64,000 nucleotides of DNA from Schaalia odontolytica. Its GTDB lineage: Bacteria; Actinomycetota; Actinomycetes; Actinomycetales; Actinomycetaceae. The position numbers and the translations under genes are program-made. The stretch lies in assembly GCF_009730335.1 (NCBI RefSeq), contig NZ_CP046315.1:1240001-1304000 (forward strand). The letters run 5' to 3'. The notes beneath the pieces were generated by a model. It was not told the origin of the DNA. It searched no databases and worked only from the letters and a program-made list of their open reading frames with translations. Below, one piece after another: positions 1 to 8,894 of the stretch. Every line of letters begins with the position of its first letter. Position 1 is the first letter of the stretch.

Positions 1-1
1 G

Positions 2-1837
2 ACGGGCGTCGAGGTCGTCTACACCAAGCTCCACGCCGGCGGTAAGTTCGGCGGCGGCTCCTACGCGGCCTCGGGCGGCCTCCACGGCGTCGGCGCCTCC
101 GTCGTTAACGCACTCTCGGCCCGCCTCGACGTACAGGTCGATCGCGGTGGCAAGACCCACGAGATGTGCTTCCGCCGCGGCGAACCCGGCGAATTCGACG
201 ACTCGAAGCAGCGCACCCCCAACTCGCCCTTCAAGCCGTTCGTGGACGGCTCGACCCTCAAGACGGTCGGCAAGGTGAAGAAATCCCTGACCGGCACGCG
301 CGTGCGCTTCTGGGCGGACTTCCAGATCTTCCCGTCGACCGAGGGCTTCTCCTGGGAGAACCTGCTGGCGCGCGCTCGCCAGACCGCGTTCCTCGTGCCT
401 GGCCTGACCATCAACTGCTACGACGAGCGCGGCGAAGAGGAGCTCCACGAGAGTTTCCGCTTCGACGGCGGCGTCGTCGACTTCGCGAACTGGCTGGCCT
501 CCGACGGCCCCGTCACCGACACGTGGCACATCACGGGTGAGGGCACCTACAACGAGACCGTGCAGGCCCTGGACTCCGAGACCGGGCACCTGCGCGCCAC
601 CGAGGTCGAGCGCACCTGCGAGGTCGACATCGCGCTGCGCTGGGGCATCGGCTACGACACGACCGTCCAGTCGTTCGTCAACATCATCGCCACCCCCAAG
701 GGCGGCACCCACGTCACCGGCTTCGAGCAGGCAGTCCTCAAGACCCTGCGCGCCGCGATCGACAAGAACGCGCGCAAGCTCAAGGTCGGCGCGAAGGATG
801 GCCGCCCCGAAAAGGACGACGTGCAGGCCGGCATGACCGCCGTCATCACCGTGCGCTTCCCCGAGCCTCAGTTCGAGGGACAGACCAAGGAAACGCTGGG
901 CACTCCCCAGATTCGCACCGTCGTCAACCGCGTGGTCTCCGACTGGCTGAAGGCCAAGTTCGCCTCCTCCAAGCGCGACGACAAGCAGCAGACCTCCCTC
1001 CTCATGGAGAAGGTCGTCGGCGAGATGAAGGCCCGCGTCTCCGCGCGCCTGCACAAGGAGATCTCGCGTAAGAAGAACGCGCTGGAAACCTCCTCGCTGC
1101 CCGCCAAGCTCGCGGACTGCCGCCTCGAGGACGTCGAGGAGACCGAGCTGTTCATCGTCGAGGGCGACTCCGCCCTGGGCACGGCCAAGGCCGCGCGCAA
1201 CTCCCACTACCAGGCCCTGTTCCCGATTCGAGGAAAGATCCTCAACGTGCAGAAGGCCTCGACCGCGGACATGCTGGCCAACGCCGAGTGCGCCAACATC
1301 ATCCAGGTGATCGGCGCGGGCTCGGGCCGTACCTTCGACCTGTCCCAGGCTCGCTACGGCAAGGTCATCCTCATGACGGACGCCGACGTCGACGGCGCGC
1401 ACATCCGCACCCTGCTGCTGACCCTGTTCTTCCGCTACATGCGCCCCATGGTCGAGGCCGGCCGCATCTACGCCGCCGTCCCGCCCCTGCACCGTATCGA
1501 GGTCGCGGGCAAGGGACGCAAGAAGCGCGAGTACATCTACACCTACTCCGAGGACGAGCTGCATCGTAAGCTCGCCGCCCTGCGCCGCTCGGGCCGCACG
1601 TGGAAGGAACCCATCCAGCGGTACAAGGGTCTGGGTGAGATGGATGCTGACCAGCTGGCGGAGACCACGATGGACCGGGCCCACCGCTCGCTGCGCCGCA
1701 TCACGCTGGCCGACGAGGAAGCCCTGCGCCAGGCGGAGGACGTTTTTGAGCTGCTCATGGGCTCGACGGTGGGCCCGCGCAAGGAGTTCATTGTCGAGGA
1801 ATCCGCGGGGCTGGATCGTACGCGCATCGACGCGTAA
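2..1837 (+). CDS. parE: DNA topoisomerase IV subunit B (ParE), 5' truncated by window edge
   Basis: This is the B subunit of a type IIA topoisomerase, which hydrolyses ATP and decatenates chromosomes together with an A subunit. The frame is open from base 2, so the start lies outside the window. The first visible residues contain the ATP-lid motif of the GHKL fold (GKFGGGSYAASGGLHGVGAS). The TOPRIM domain follows with EGDSALGTAKAARNS near 1155, the metal-binding DADVDGAHIRTLLLT near 1379, and QRYKGLGEMD near 1620. The reading EGDSALGTAK, rather than EGDSAGGSAK, matches actinobacterial ParE better than GyrB. Its partner parC lies 8.3 kb away on the other strand. The C-terminus at 1837 is complete. 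Confusion with a second GyrB is possible but less likely. Confidence 0.93.
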   Translation, partial: TGVEVVYTKLHAGGKFGGGSYAASGGLHGVGASVVNALSARLDVQVDRGGKTHEMCFRRGEPGEFDDSKQRTPNSPFKPFVDGSTLKTVGKVKKSLTGTRVRFWADFQIFPSTEGFSWENLLARARQTAFLVPGLTINCYDERGEEELHESFRFDGGVVDFANWLASDGPVTDTWHITGEGTYNETVQALDSETGHLRATEVERTCEVDIALRWGIGYDTTVQSFVNIIATPKGGTHVTGFEQAVLKTLRAAIDKNARKLKVGAKDGRPEKDDVQAGMTAVITVRFPEPQFEGQTKETLGTPQIRTVVNRVVSDWLKAKFASSKRDDKQQTSLLMEKVVGEMKARVSARLHKEISRKKNALETSSLPAKLADCRLEDVEETELFIVEGDSALGTAKAARNSHYQALFPIRGKILNVQKASTADMLANAECANIIQVIGAGSGRTFDLSQARYGKVILMTDADVDGAHIRTLLLTLFFRYMRPMVEAGRIYAAVPPLHRIEVAGKGRKKREYIYTYSEDELHRKLAALRRSGRTWKEPIQRYKGLGEMDADQLAETTMDRAHRSLRRITLADEEALRQAEDVFELLMGSTVGPRKEFIVEESAGLDRTRIDA

Positions 1838-1928
1838 TTACGGGCAAAAATCACCGCGCGCTGCCCAAACGTTCACGCGCGTTGACCAAATGTCAAGCGC
1901 CAGTGTGACTAAAGGCCCGAATAGCCGG

Positions 1929-1941
1929 TAGGATATCTGCC
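1929..1941 (+). promoter_or_regulatory. Candidate -10 box of a leaderless promoter for the first GNAT gene
   Basis: TAGGAT at 1929-1934 is followed by 7 nt and then the ATG at 1942, so transcription would begin at or next to the start codon. No Shine-Dalgarno sequence is visible. The -35 region is weak (TGTGAC near 1904). Prediction only. Confidence 0.4.
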
Positions 1942-2961
1942 ATGACAGGACTTGCGCAGCGACTCACGCCGCCCGGGTCCGTCCCGTACCCGGGCAATCA
2001 CCTCGGGTTGCGCTGGCGGCCCATGATCGGCCGCGATGCCCCCGCCGTGTACGCGCTTATCTCCCTGATCGAAGACGACGACAATGCTATTCGGCGCACC
2101 TCTGTCGACGACATCGCGGACATGATGGAGGGCGAGAACGGGCGCGACTGGGTGGACACGATCGTCGGCCTGGACGCGAAGCGAAACATCTGCGCCGTGG
2201 CGTCCGTGCGCGTTCTGCGCGGCATTCACGAGGCCGCAACAGCCGTTGTCCGCGCCTTCATCCACCCGCATTGGCGTGGCCGAGGCGTGGGCCGGGCTCT
2301 GCTCTACTGGCAGGACGGGCGCGCCCGACAGATGCTCGTCGAAGCTTTCGGCGCCGAGTCCGAGGTGCCCGCGTCGATCTCGAACCTCGTCGACGCGCAC
2401 ATGACAGATCGTCGCCGCCTCTACATTGCGGCCGGCTTCTTCGCTAAGCGCACGTACCAGGTTATGTACCGTGACCTGGCCGGTGGCGAGGTGCCCGTGC
2501 CCGCGCGCCACGGATATCGCGTCCTTCCGTGGAACAAGGTTCCGCAGGACCAGATCCGCGCCATCCACATGGAGGCTTTCCAGCAGTCGTTCCGTTCGCC
2601 CCTGCGTGCCCTGTGGTGGGACGATGCGATGAACCACTTCGACACGCGTTGGTCGTTCGTGGCCGTGGATGCTCAGGGTGAGGTCGTTGGCTACGCGATC
2701 ACTGGACGTCCCGCGCAGCGCTGGGTGGCCACGGGCCGTCCGGAGGCCTACATCTACCTGCTCGGCGTTGCTGAGGCGCACCGCGGACGCTCCATTGCGA
2801 GCGCCCTCGTCGGGCACGCCGTCGCCGCAGCGTCCGCGTCTGGCGCGTCGCGCATTGGCCTCGACGTTGATATGTCAAGCCCGGACGGAGCGCATAAGAT
2901 TTACGAACACCTGGGCTTCGTGGATGAAGCAGCTGAGGTTTACTACACGATCGACCAGTAG
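1942..2961 (+). CDS. GNAT family N-acetyltransferase, two-domain (first of a tandem pair)
   Basis: This is a 339-residue protein with two GNAT-like halves. The N-terminal half has a good acetyl-CoA loop (HPHWRGRGVGRALLYW, about residues 108-123). The C-terminal half has a weaker one (EAHRGRSIASALVGHA, about 278-293) and the usual GNAT ending IYEHLGFVDEAAEVYY. It would transfer an acyl group from acyl-CoA to an unknown amine. The next gene is a paralog sharing the N-terminal PYPGNHLGLRW/PFPGEHHGIEW motif and the WQ(D/E)G.ARQML segment after the P-loop. The gap to that gene is 18 nt, so the two are probably co-transcribed. The double-GNAT layout resembles mycothiol synthase, but I see no basis for calling this MshD. 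Substrate unknown. Confidence 0.85.
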   Translation: MTGLAQRLTPPGSVPYPGNHLGLRWRPMIGRDAPAVYALISLIEDDDNAIRRTSVDDIADMMEGENGRDWVDTIVGLDAKRNICAVASVRVLRGIHEAATAVVRAFIHPHWRGRGVGRALLYWQDGRARQMLVEAFGAESEVPASISNLVDAHMTDRRRLYIAAGFFAKRTYQVMYRDLAGGEVPVPARHGYRVLPWNKVPQDQIRAIHMEAFQQSFRSPLRALWWDDAMNHFDTRWSFVAVDAQGEVVGYAITGRPAQRWVATGRPEAYIYLLGVAEAHRGRSIASALVGHAVAAASASGASRIGLDVDMSSPDGAHKIYEHLGFVDEAAEVYYTIDQ

Positions 2962-2979
2962 AGACGGAAGGAGGCGAGC

Positions 2980-4002
2980 ATGAGCATTCCTCTCGCGCAG
3001 CGAGCAAATGCCCCCGAGTTCGTCCCCTTCCCGGGCGAACATCACGGGATTGAATGGGAGTCGCTGACGGACGCCCACCACGATGGCCTGTCTGCGCTTT
3101 TCGCCCGCATGGAGGCCCGCGACAACCCGCCGTATCGCACCAGCCCGGACGAGGTCGAGGAGATGCTCTCGGGTGCCTCCCAGTGGCGAGGCCTCGTCGG
3201 GATCGCCCGCAGGGGTATCGCAGCGGGTCGAATCGTCGCCTTCGCTCAGGTGGTCCTGCGCTTCCCGGGGCGCGTGGAGTGCGTGTGCGTCGGGGGAGTG
3301 GACCCCGACTTTCGGCGCGTCGGCCTCGGCAACGCGATCGTCGACTGGCAGGAGGGCACAGCCCGACAGATGCTGGCCGAGGTCGAGGGGGATGCTCCCG
3401 CCCAGATCACCTGTCACGTCGAGACCGGCCAGGACGATCTCGAGGCGCAGCTGAAGGTGCATGGCTTCCGCTGGACGCGCACCTACTACGAGCTGCGCGC
3501 CTCCCTGGATAGTCTTCCGCCGGTTCCTGACCTGGGTTCCTACATGAGCGTCGAGGCCTGGGGCCCCCAGTGGGAGGAACCCGCCCTGCGCGCGGCGAAC
3601 CGCCTCAACGAGTCCGAGTGGGGTCGGCCCCCGCTCACCCAGGAGCAGTGGATGCAGGGGCGCACGGCCTTCGCTCCCGAATGGTCGTTCGTCGCCGTCG
3701 ACCGCACGGGCGATCGTCCCCGCGTTGCCGGTTTCCTGCTGGCATCGCGTTACGAGCAGGATTGGGCGGCTCTGGGCTGGCGTGAGGGGTACATCGACCA
3801 GCTGGGCGTCCTGTCCCAGTGGCGCGAGAGCCGCGTTGCTGACGCGCTGATCCTGGCGTCGATGTGGGCACAGAAGCGCGACGGCATGGATCGCGCTGGT
3901 ACGGGTGTGGGCTCCGCGAACCACACGGGTGCGCTCGCCATCTACAACTACCTGGGCTTCCGCACGGTGGGACAGACCAGGCTCTACGCCATCGAGATCT
4001 GA
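2980..4002 (+). CDS. GNAT family N-acetyltransferase, two-domain (second of a tandem pair)
   Basis: This 340-residue paralog of the preceding gene has the same two-domain GNAT layout. The N-terminal acetyl-CoA loop is DPDFRRVGLGNAIVDWQ (about residues 103-119). In the C-terminal half the equivalent loop is QWRESRVADALILASM, where the glycines of the consensus R/Q-x-x-G-x-G/A are gone, so that half may not bind CoA. It ends with the typical ALAIYNYLGFRTVGQTRLY. A clear GGAGG ribosome-binding site sits 6 nt before the ATG. It is probably co-transcribed with the upstream paralog. The two look like a duplication followed by divergence in the C-terminal domain. Substrate unknown. Confidence 0.85.
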   Translation: MSIPLAQRANAPEFVPFPGEHHGIEWESLTDAHHDGLSALFARMEARDNPPYRTSPDEVEEMLSGASQWRGLVGIARRGIAAGRIVAFAQVVLRFPGRVECVCVGGVDPDFRRVGLGNAIVDWQEGTARQMLAEVEGDAPAQITCHVETGQDDLEAQLKVHGFRWTRTYYELRASLDSLPPVPDLGSYMSVEAWGPQWEEPALRAANRLNESEWGRPPLTQEQWMQGRTAFAPEWSFVAVDRTGDRPRVAGFLLASRYEQDWAALGWREGYIDQLGVLSQWRESRVADALILASMWAQKRDGMDRAGTGVGSANHTGALAIYNYLGFRTVGQTRLYAIEI

Positions 4003-4128
4003 CTGTCGTTTCGCATCGTGGATGTTTCCGCGCATCCCCTTGTGTTACCGTCGTTACTTTTTCTTCGTCGGTGGGCGTTTTTCCTCCCGTTTTCCTTTCA
4101 GTTCTCACATAACTGCTCCCTAGGTCCT

Positions 4129-4144
4129 AATTGTCCGACCAATT
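4129..4144. promoter_or_regulatory. Short inverted repeat upstream of the sugar transporter, possible operator
   Basis: AATTG (4129-4133) and CAATT (4140-4144) form an inverted repeat with 6 nt between the arms, about 45 to 90 nt upstream of the transporter gene and inside an AT-richer stretch. The position would suit an operator of a LacI- or ROK-type sugar repressor. No regulator gene is nearby, so this is weak. Confidence 0.25.
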
Positions 4145-4220
4145 GACTTTCTAGGCTCGCGACAGAGGCAGGAACGGCCTCGGCGCAATGTGCGTCCCCT
4201 CTCCACAGTGCGGAGCCAGC

Positions 4221-5687
4221 ATGGCATCTCAGTCGTCAGCACCATCTCGATCCATTCCGCCCCTGGTCATTCGAAGTGCCATCGTCGCCTCTCTTGGCGG
4301 CCTGCTCTTCGGTTTTGATACCGCCGTCATCTCCGGTGCGGAAGAAAAACTCACCGAGCTCTACGCTCTGTCCTCCACGGGCGAAGGCATGATCGTTGCG
4401 ATCGCGACGATCGGTACGATTGTCGGCGCCATCATCGCCGGCAACCTGGCTGATCGCTTCGGCCGTAAGCCCGTCCTCTTCTGGATCGGCATCCTGTTTG
4501 GCGTCGGAGCGCTCGCTACCGCCCTCGCCCCGCTGCCCACACTGGTGAGCGCAGCGGATGGAACGGTGTCGGCCTCGTCCGCGTTCCCGATCACCTTCTT
4601 TATGATCTTCCGCTTCCTCGGCGGTGTCGGCGTGGGCCTGTCCTCCGTGGTGGCGCCCATCTACACCGCCGAGATCGCGCCCGCACGTGTGCGCGGACGC
4701 CTGGTCGGTCTCGTCCAGTTCAACATCGTCTTCGGTATCCTCCTGGCATACGCCTCGAACGCGGTGATCCGAGAGATCGCACACGAGGACACCGCCTGGC
4801 GTTGGATGCTCGGCGTCATGGCCGTGCCTGCGATCTTCTTCCTGATCTTCCTGGCGACTGTCCCCGAGACGCCGCGCTGGCTGCTCGCCCACGGCCGCGA
4901 AGAACTCGCCGTGAAGATTTCTGAACACCTGACTGCCTCCCAGGCCGAGTGTGACGAGCAGATTGGCGAGATGAAGGCGCAGATCGCCGAGGATGCCGCC
5001 GGCGGCAAGGTTCCCTTCTTCACGCGCCGCTACCGCAAGGTCATCCTCATGGCCTTCTGCATCGCGATGTTCAACCAGCTGTCGGGTATCAACGCGATCC
5101 TGTACTACGCGCCCAAGGTCATGAAGCTCGCGGGCGGTGCCGAAGTCCTGGGCGACGCCTTCCCCTACATCGGATCAGTCATCGTCGGCCTCATGAACCT
5201 GGTCGCTACGATGGCCGCCCTCACCGTCATCGACCGCATCGGCCGCCGCCAGCTCATGATCGTCGGCTCGATCGGCTACCTGATCTCGCTCGGCTTCCTG
5301 GCGGGTATGATGTTCGCCTACGAGGGCGGCTACTTCGAGGAGGGCAGCGCCGCTCCCGTCTGGCTGATCCTCCTTGGCCTGCTCGGCTTCATCGCCTCGC
5401 ACGCCTTCGGCCAGGGTTCCGTCATCTGGGTGTTCATCTCGGAAATTTTCCCCAACCGCGTGCGCGCCCGCGGCCAGTCCCTGGGCTCGCTCACGCACTG
5501 GGTGTTCGCCTTCATTACCACCTACGCCTTCCCTGTGCTCACCGATAAACTCGGAGGTGGCTACGCTTTTGGAATCTTCTTCCTCGCGATGGTTGGTCAG
5601 CTATTCTGGGTGCTGAAGGTCATGCCCGAAACCAAGGGCATTCCGCTCGAAGAAATGGAAGAGAAGCTGGGGTTGACCAATGACTAG
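4221..5687 (+). CDS. MFS sugar porter (glucose/fructose/xylose-type proton symporter)
   Basis: This is a twelve-helix major facilitator of the sugar-porter family, importing a monosaccharide across the cytoplasmic membrane. Family signatures are in order: LLFGFDTAVISGAEE in helix 1, GRKPVLFWIG after helix 2, RFLGGVGVGLSSVVAPIY and PARVRGRLVGLVQFN around helices 4-5, PETPRWLLAHGR before the central loop, QLSGINAILYYAP in helix 7, DRIGRRQLMIVGS, and PETKGIPLEEMEEKLG at the end. I prefer ATG 4221 (488 residues) because GGAG lies 5 nt upstream; an in-frame ATG at 4188 would add 11 residues. The next gene, a PfkB kinase, overlaps by 8 nt, so import and phosphorylation are coupled. The exact sugar is not readable; fructose is a reasonable guess. 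Confidence 0.88.
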   Translation: MASQSSAPSRSIPPLVIRSAIVASLGGLLFGFDTAVISGAEEKLTELYALSSTGEGMIVAIATIGTIVGAIIAGNLADRFGRKPVLFWIGILFGVGALATALAPLPTLVSAADGTVSASSAFPITFFMIFRFLGGVGVGLSSVVAPIYTAEIAPARVRGRLVGLVQFNIVFGILLAYASNAVIREIAHEDTAWRWMLGVMAVPAIFFLIFLATVPETPRWLLAHGREELAVKISEHLTASQAECDEQIGEMKAQIAEDAAGGKVPFFTRRYRKVILMAFCIAMFNQLSGINAILYYAPKVMKLAGGAEVLGDAFPYIGSVIVGLMNLVATMAALTVIDRIGRRQLMIVGSIGYLISLGFLAGMMFAYEGGYFEEGSAAPVWLILLGLLGFIASHAFGQGSVIWVFISEIFPNRVRARGQSLGSLTHWVFAFITTYAFPVLTDKLGGGYAFGIFFLAMVGQLFWVLKVMPETKGIPLEEMEEKLGLTND

Positions 5688-6630
5688 GATCGTGAACATC
5701 GGGGAAGCTCTCATCGATGAGATCACCCGCCCGAACAGTGAACCCGTCGAGGTCGTCGGGGGATCGATGCTCAACGTCGCAGCGGGCCTGACCCGGCTCG
5801 GCCACGAATCCGAGCTGGCGACGTGGTTCGCCCGCGATGCTCGCGGCGACAAGGTGCGCGCTCACGCCGAGGCCGCCGGCGTCACCCTGACGCCCGGCAG
5901 CGACGGCGCCGAATTTACCACGGTCGCTCACGCCGCCGTCGACGAACGAGGCCATGCTACCTACGAGTTCGACCTCTCGTGGGACGTTCCCGCCGTCGAG
6001 GACCCGGACACCGTTGGGCACGTCCACACCGGCTCCTACGTGGTCGTCGTCGAGCCCGGCGCTGATAAGGTCCTGGCAGCCGTCAAGCGCCAGGCTATCC
6101 GCGGCACCGTGTCCTACGACCCGAACATTCGCCCTGCTCTGCTGGGCACGCCCGACGAGGCCCGCCCCCACATCGAGGCGATCGTGGCCCTCGCGGACGT
6201 CGTGAAGGCGTCGGACGAGGACCTCGAGTGGCTCTACCCGGGCCGCCCCGTCGAGGACGTCATCCGCGAGTGGTCGCAGTCCGGCCCGTCGCTGATCCTG
6301 TGCACGCGAGGCCCCTGGGGCGTCTACATCAAGGCTGCCGCCGAGCGTGACATGCTCGTCGTCGACCCGCTGGACGTCGAGCTGGTGGACACCGTGGGCG
6401 CGGGCGACTCGCTCATGGCCGGCCTGATCTCCGGCCTCGTGGATGCGGGACTCCTGGGTTCCGGCGAGGCAAAGCAGCGCCTGCGTGAGGCCTCGTGGGA
6501 CCAGATCCTGCCCGCCATCCACCGCGGCATCATCACCTCCGGCATCACCATCCTGTACCAGGGCGCCTACTCGCCAACGCGCGAGGAGGTTGCCGACGTC
6601 CTGGCCGCTGACCCGACGCTGCGAGGCTGA
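5680..6630 (+). CDS. PfkB-family carbohydrate kinase (probable fructokinase)
   Basis: This 316-residue ribokinase/PfkB-family sugar kinase would use ATP to phosphorylate the sugar brought in by the adjoining transporter. The N-terminal half has the substrate-binding GGSMLNVAAGLTRLG (about residues 27-41). The C-terminal signature VDTVGAGDSLMAGLI (about 235-249) contains the anion-hole GAGD, whose Asp is the catalytic base. The length is normal for fructokinases. The start overlaps the transporter stop by 8 nt (ATGACTAG), showing translational coupling. A terminator-like hairpin follows at 6654. Ribokinase or 2-keto-3-deoxygluconate kinase activity cannot be excluded from sequence alone. Confidence 0.88.
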   Translation: MTRIVNIGEALIDEITRPNSEPVEVVGGSMLNVAAGLTRLGHESELATWFARDARGDKVRAHAEAAGVTLTPGSDGAEFTTVAHAAVDERGHATYEFDLSWDVPAVEDPDTVGHVHTGSYVVVVEPGADKVLAAVKRQAIRGTVSYDPNIRPALLGTPDEARPHIEAIVALADVVKASDEDLEWLYPGRPVEDVIREWSQSGPSLILCTRGPWGVYIKAAAERDMLVVDPLDVELVDTVGAGDSLMAGLISGLVDAGLLGSGEAKQRLREASWDQILPAIHRGIITSGITILYQGAYSPTREEVADVLAADPTLRG

Positions 6631-6653
6631 CGGGGGAGTACCTCTCAACTGAT

Positions 6654-6689
6654 GGGTGTGGGCCCGGCCGAGCGGCTGGGCCCACACCC
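6654..6689 (+). terminator. Strong hairpin after the sugar kinase gene
   Basis: The 12-nt arms GGGTGTGGGCCC (6654-6665) and GGGCCCACACCC (6678-6689) are perfectly complementary, with a 12-nt loop. There is no T-run, as is common in high-GC actinobacteria. The position suits termination of the transporter/kinase operon. Confidence 0.65.
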
Positions 6690-6826
6690 ATATCCGCTGG
6701 TCTGTCGTCACTGTGTGATTCTCGGACGCGCTTGTCACTGTGAACAAGTAGTCATATGCTTGCAGAGGTCTCATAGTGTTCCGTGGAACATGTCATTTTC
6801 GGTCTTGGTATTCGTGGAGGTGACGC

Positions 6827-7321
6827 GTGGCTGACGTTGGCTTTGACTCTGATAAGCACGCCCAAACAAGCGGAGATATGGAGAAGGGGGGGCAATCGCT
6901 CACTGACTCCTCTCAGGCAATCAGTCGATTGATCGACGCTCAGAAGGCGGAGTATTGGTCTGAAGAGGCGGGCTTCCAGGCGATGCGACGCTCGTTGATC
7001 GCGTATCTGCGGACCGAGAAAGATGCTGTCTCCAACCAGAAGGTTCGTTTCCAGAAATTTGATGGTGACGTCGATACAGCTGCGAGCGCTTTTGAAGCTG
7101 CCGAGCAGGGCAATACCGATGAGCTCGCGCGCATCCTCGCGTCGATGGATCCTCAGCCTGCAGGGACACCCTCATCCCCCGCGACCCAGGCACCCTCGCA
7201 GATCGCGGGCGGGGGACCAGCGTCGTCTGGCAATGCCAATGGTGCCACGACGTCGGGTTCAGGGGGCAGCGGCTCTGGTGCCGGTACGAGCCCCACGCAG
7301 AACGCGCCGTCTGAGGTCTGA
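6827..7321 (+). CDS. WXG100/Esp-like small helical protein, putative type VII secretion substrate
   Basis: This 164-residue protein has no signal peptide. Residues 1-100 are predicted helical and polar, with a central YWSEEAGFQAM that sits where WXG100 proteins carry the WxG turn. A second helix ends in AFEAAEQGN (F-x-x-x-E), reminiscent of the YxxxD/E type VII export signal. Residues 105-164 are a low-complexity Pro/Ser/Gly/Ala tail. The start is a GTG with GGAGG 6 nt upstream. It lies 17 nt before a larger protein of similar style and then a mycosin-like protease, and this context is the main reason for the call. I do not recognise a named family. Confidence is high that it is a gene and moderate on function. 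Confidence 0.6.
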   Translation: MADVGFDSDKHAQTSGDMEKGGQSLTDSSQAISRLIDAQKAEYWSEEAGFQAMRRSLIAYLRTEKDAVSNQKVRFQKFDGDVDTAASAFEAAEQGNTDELARILASMDPQPAGTPSSPATQAPSQIAGGGPASSGNANGATTSGSGGSGSGAGTSPTQNAPSEV

Positions 7322-7338
7322 GAAGGAGAGGAACCATC

Positions 7339-8883
7339 ATGGTTGATAGCCCCATGTACGACCGACTCATGCGCTTGGTCGCCGCCATTGAGAGCGCCTC
7401 CGCCCTCGATGCCTCGGACGATGAGCACAACACGATCGTGTGCGGCCTGAACGAGGCAAATAACGTCACGCACCACATGCGCTCGTACCAGGGCTTCACG
7501 GGTGAGACCGGCGATCAGATTGATGCGTGGACCGACGCGACGATGAAACAGGTCCAGGGAATCAAAGAAAACCACAACACAGCGATGGAGTACTACGTCG
7601 AGGCGCGGCGAGCCATGACACATATCCGTGAGGAGGCGCAGCAGCTTTCGCCGACTCTCATCGACTCCAATCTGCAGAAGCTTGCAGACGCGACGCACGT
7701 GGCGGTACCCGTCGTGAAGTACCTTGGGCCGTTCGGAGAACCGATCAACACGCTCGCTGTGTCGGCCGACGCCTACTTCCAGGCCCTTATCGCGCAGGCC
7801 AACGCGCAAAGGGAGGTAGCGGCGACGAACATCCTGGAACGAGCAAATAATACGATGCAGGGGCTGGCGGATGGCATTGGCGGGCAGCGTGATGTGCTTG
7901 CTAATGGCTTGGAAAATGAGGAAGGAAAGAAGACGGAAGGGCCGTCAAGTCCGCATATTCGTAGGGACATCGAGAATGGATACCTGAACGTCTCTCCACA
8001 TGCGCCTGGTGTGTATCCCGGGGATCGGGATAGTGACTACGGGCGTTCTGACCTGCGTGGCACGGGTTCCGGCCTCTACTCGGATGGCTATGACGAGGGT
8101 GGACCTGTCAACGGTCGCGTCATGTCCTCGCCCCGCATCCCGAATGAGTACATCACTGAGGGAGAAATCGGTTCGCGACTGAACCCTGTCACCGACCCGC
8201 AGGAACTCATGGGAATGGACCTGCTGCACACGCGGGTCAACGGCGATCGGCATGCAAACGGAACGGTGGGGGGATATACGCCCGCGCCACCCGTCGACCG
8301 TTACCACCCCCTGTGGAATGTGAACGGGGGACCGGGCAGCGAGTCAGCGCTTGCTGCCCGCATGGGTGGTGCCGGCATTCCCGGAGCGGGAGCTCTGGGG
8401 ATGGTTGCCGCCTCGCGGCTTGGTGCCGGAGGAATGCGTGCGCTGGGGCGTACGGGTGCTTCCGGCGCCTCTGGCGGTGGTCTTTCGGCAACGTCCGCCC
8501 TTCGCGCAGGATCCTATTCAGGCCCGGGATATGGAACGTACAAGGCTCCTGCGGCCGGCGGTGCAGGGATCGGTGCCGGTGGCACGACCGCCGCCCCCGG
8601 TGGATCCGCCGGATCCGGTAAGGTATCGGCCTCGGGAGGCGCTGGTCAGGGGAGTTCTCGTGGTGCTGGCGGCTTCATGGGTGGAGCCGGTGCCGGTGGT
8701 GCTGGTGGTAAGGACGATAAGAAGAAGTCGGCGCGTCGCAAGTACACGCCCTTCCGCTTTGACGATGATGGAGATGAACTGCCTGAGGGCTATGTCAATC
8801 CGATGTCGCAGACCTACGGGTCAGACAAGGACTTGAGCCCCGCTCCGCGAAAGGATGATGGATGGGACCCGCGTCAATGGTGA
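7339..8883 (+). CDS. Large helical protein with Gly/Ala-rich tail, putative type VII secretion substrate
   Basis: This 514-residue protein has no signal peptide or membrane segment. Residues 1-200 look all-helical (long amphipathic stretches including HHMRSYQGFTGETGDQ and MEYYVEARRAMTHIREE), like the N-terminal domains of PPE/EspA-type or LXG proteins. Residues 200-335 are hydrophilic. Residues about 335-455 are strongly Gly/Ala/Ser-rich. A charged KDDKKKSARRKYTPFRF segment and an acidic, aromatic tail ending DDGWDPRQW follow. The stop overlaps the start region of the downstream subtilisin gene. No known domain is recognised with certainty. Order and architecture suggest export together with the preceding small protein, with the protease acting on one of them. 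Confidence 0.6.
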   Translation: MVDSPMYDRLMRLVAAIESASALDASDDEHNTIVCGLNEANNVTHHMRSYQGFTGETGDQIDAWTDATMKQVQGIKENHNTAMEYYVEARRAMTHIREEAQQLSPTLIDSNLQKLADATHVAVPVVKYLGPFGEPINTLAVSADAYFQALIAQANAQREVAATNILERANNTMQGLADGIGGQRDVLANGLENEEGKKTEGPSSPHIRRDIENGYLNVSPHAPGVYPGDRDSDYGRSDLRGTGSGLYSDGYDEGGPVNGRVMSSPRIPNEYITEGEIGSRLNPVTDPQELMGMDLLHTRVNGDRHANGTVGGYTPAPPVDRYHPLWNVNGGPGSESALAARMGGAGIPGAGALGMVAASRLGAGGMRALGRTGASGASGGGLSATSALRAGSYSGPGYGTYKAPAAGGAGIGAGGTTAAPGGSAGSGKVSASGGAGQGSSRGAGGFMGGAGAGGAGGKDDKKKSARRKYTPFRFDDDGDELPEGYVNPMSQTYGSDKDLSPAPRKDDGWDPRQW

Positions 8884-8894
8884 AGGCGACACGA

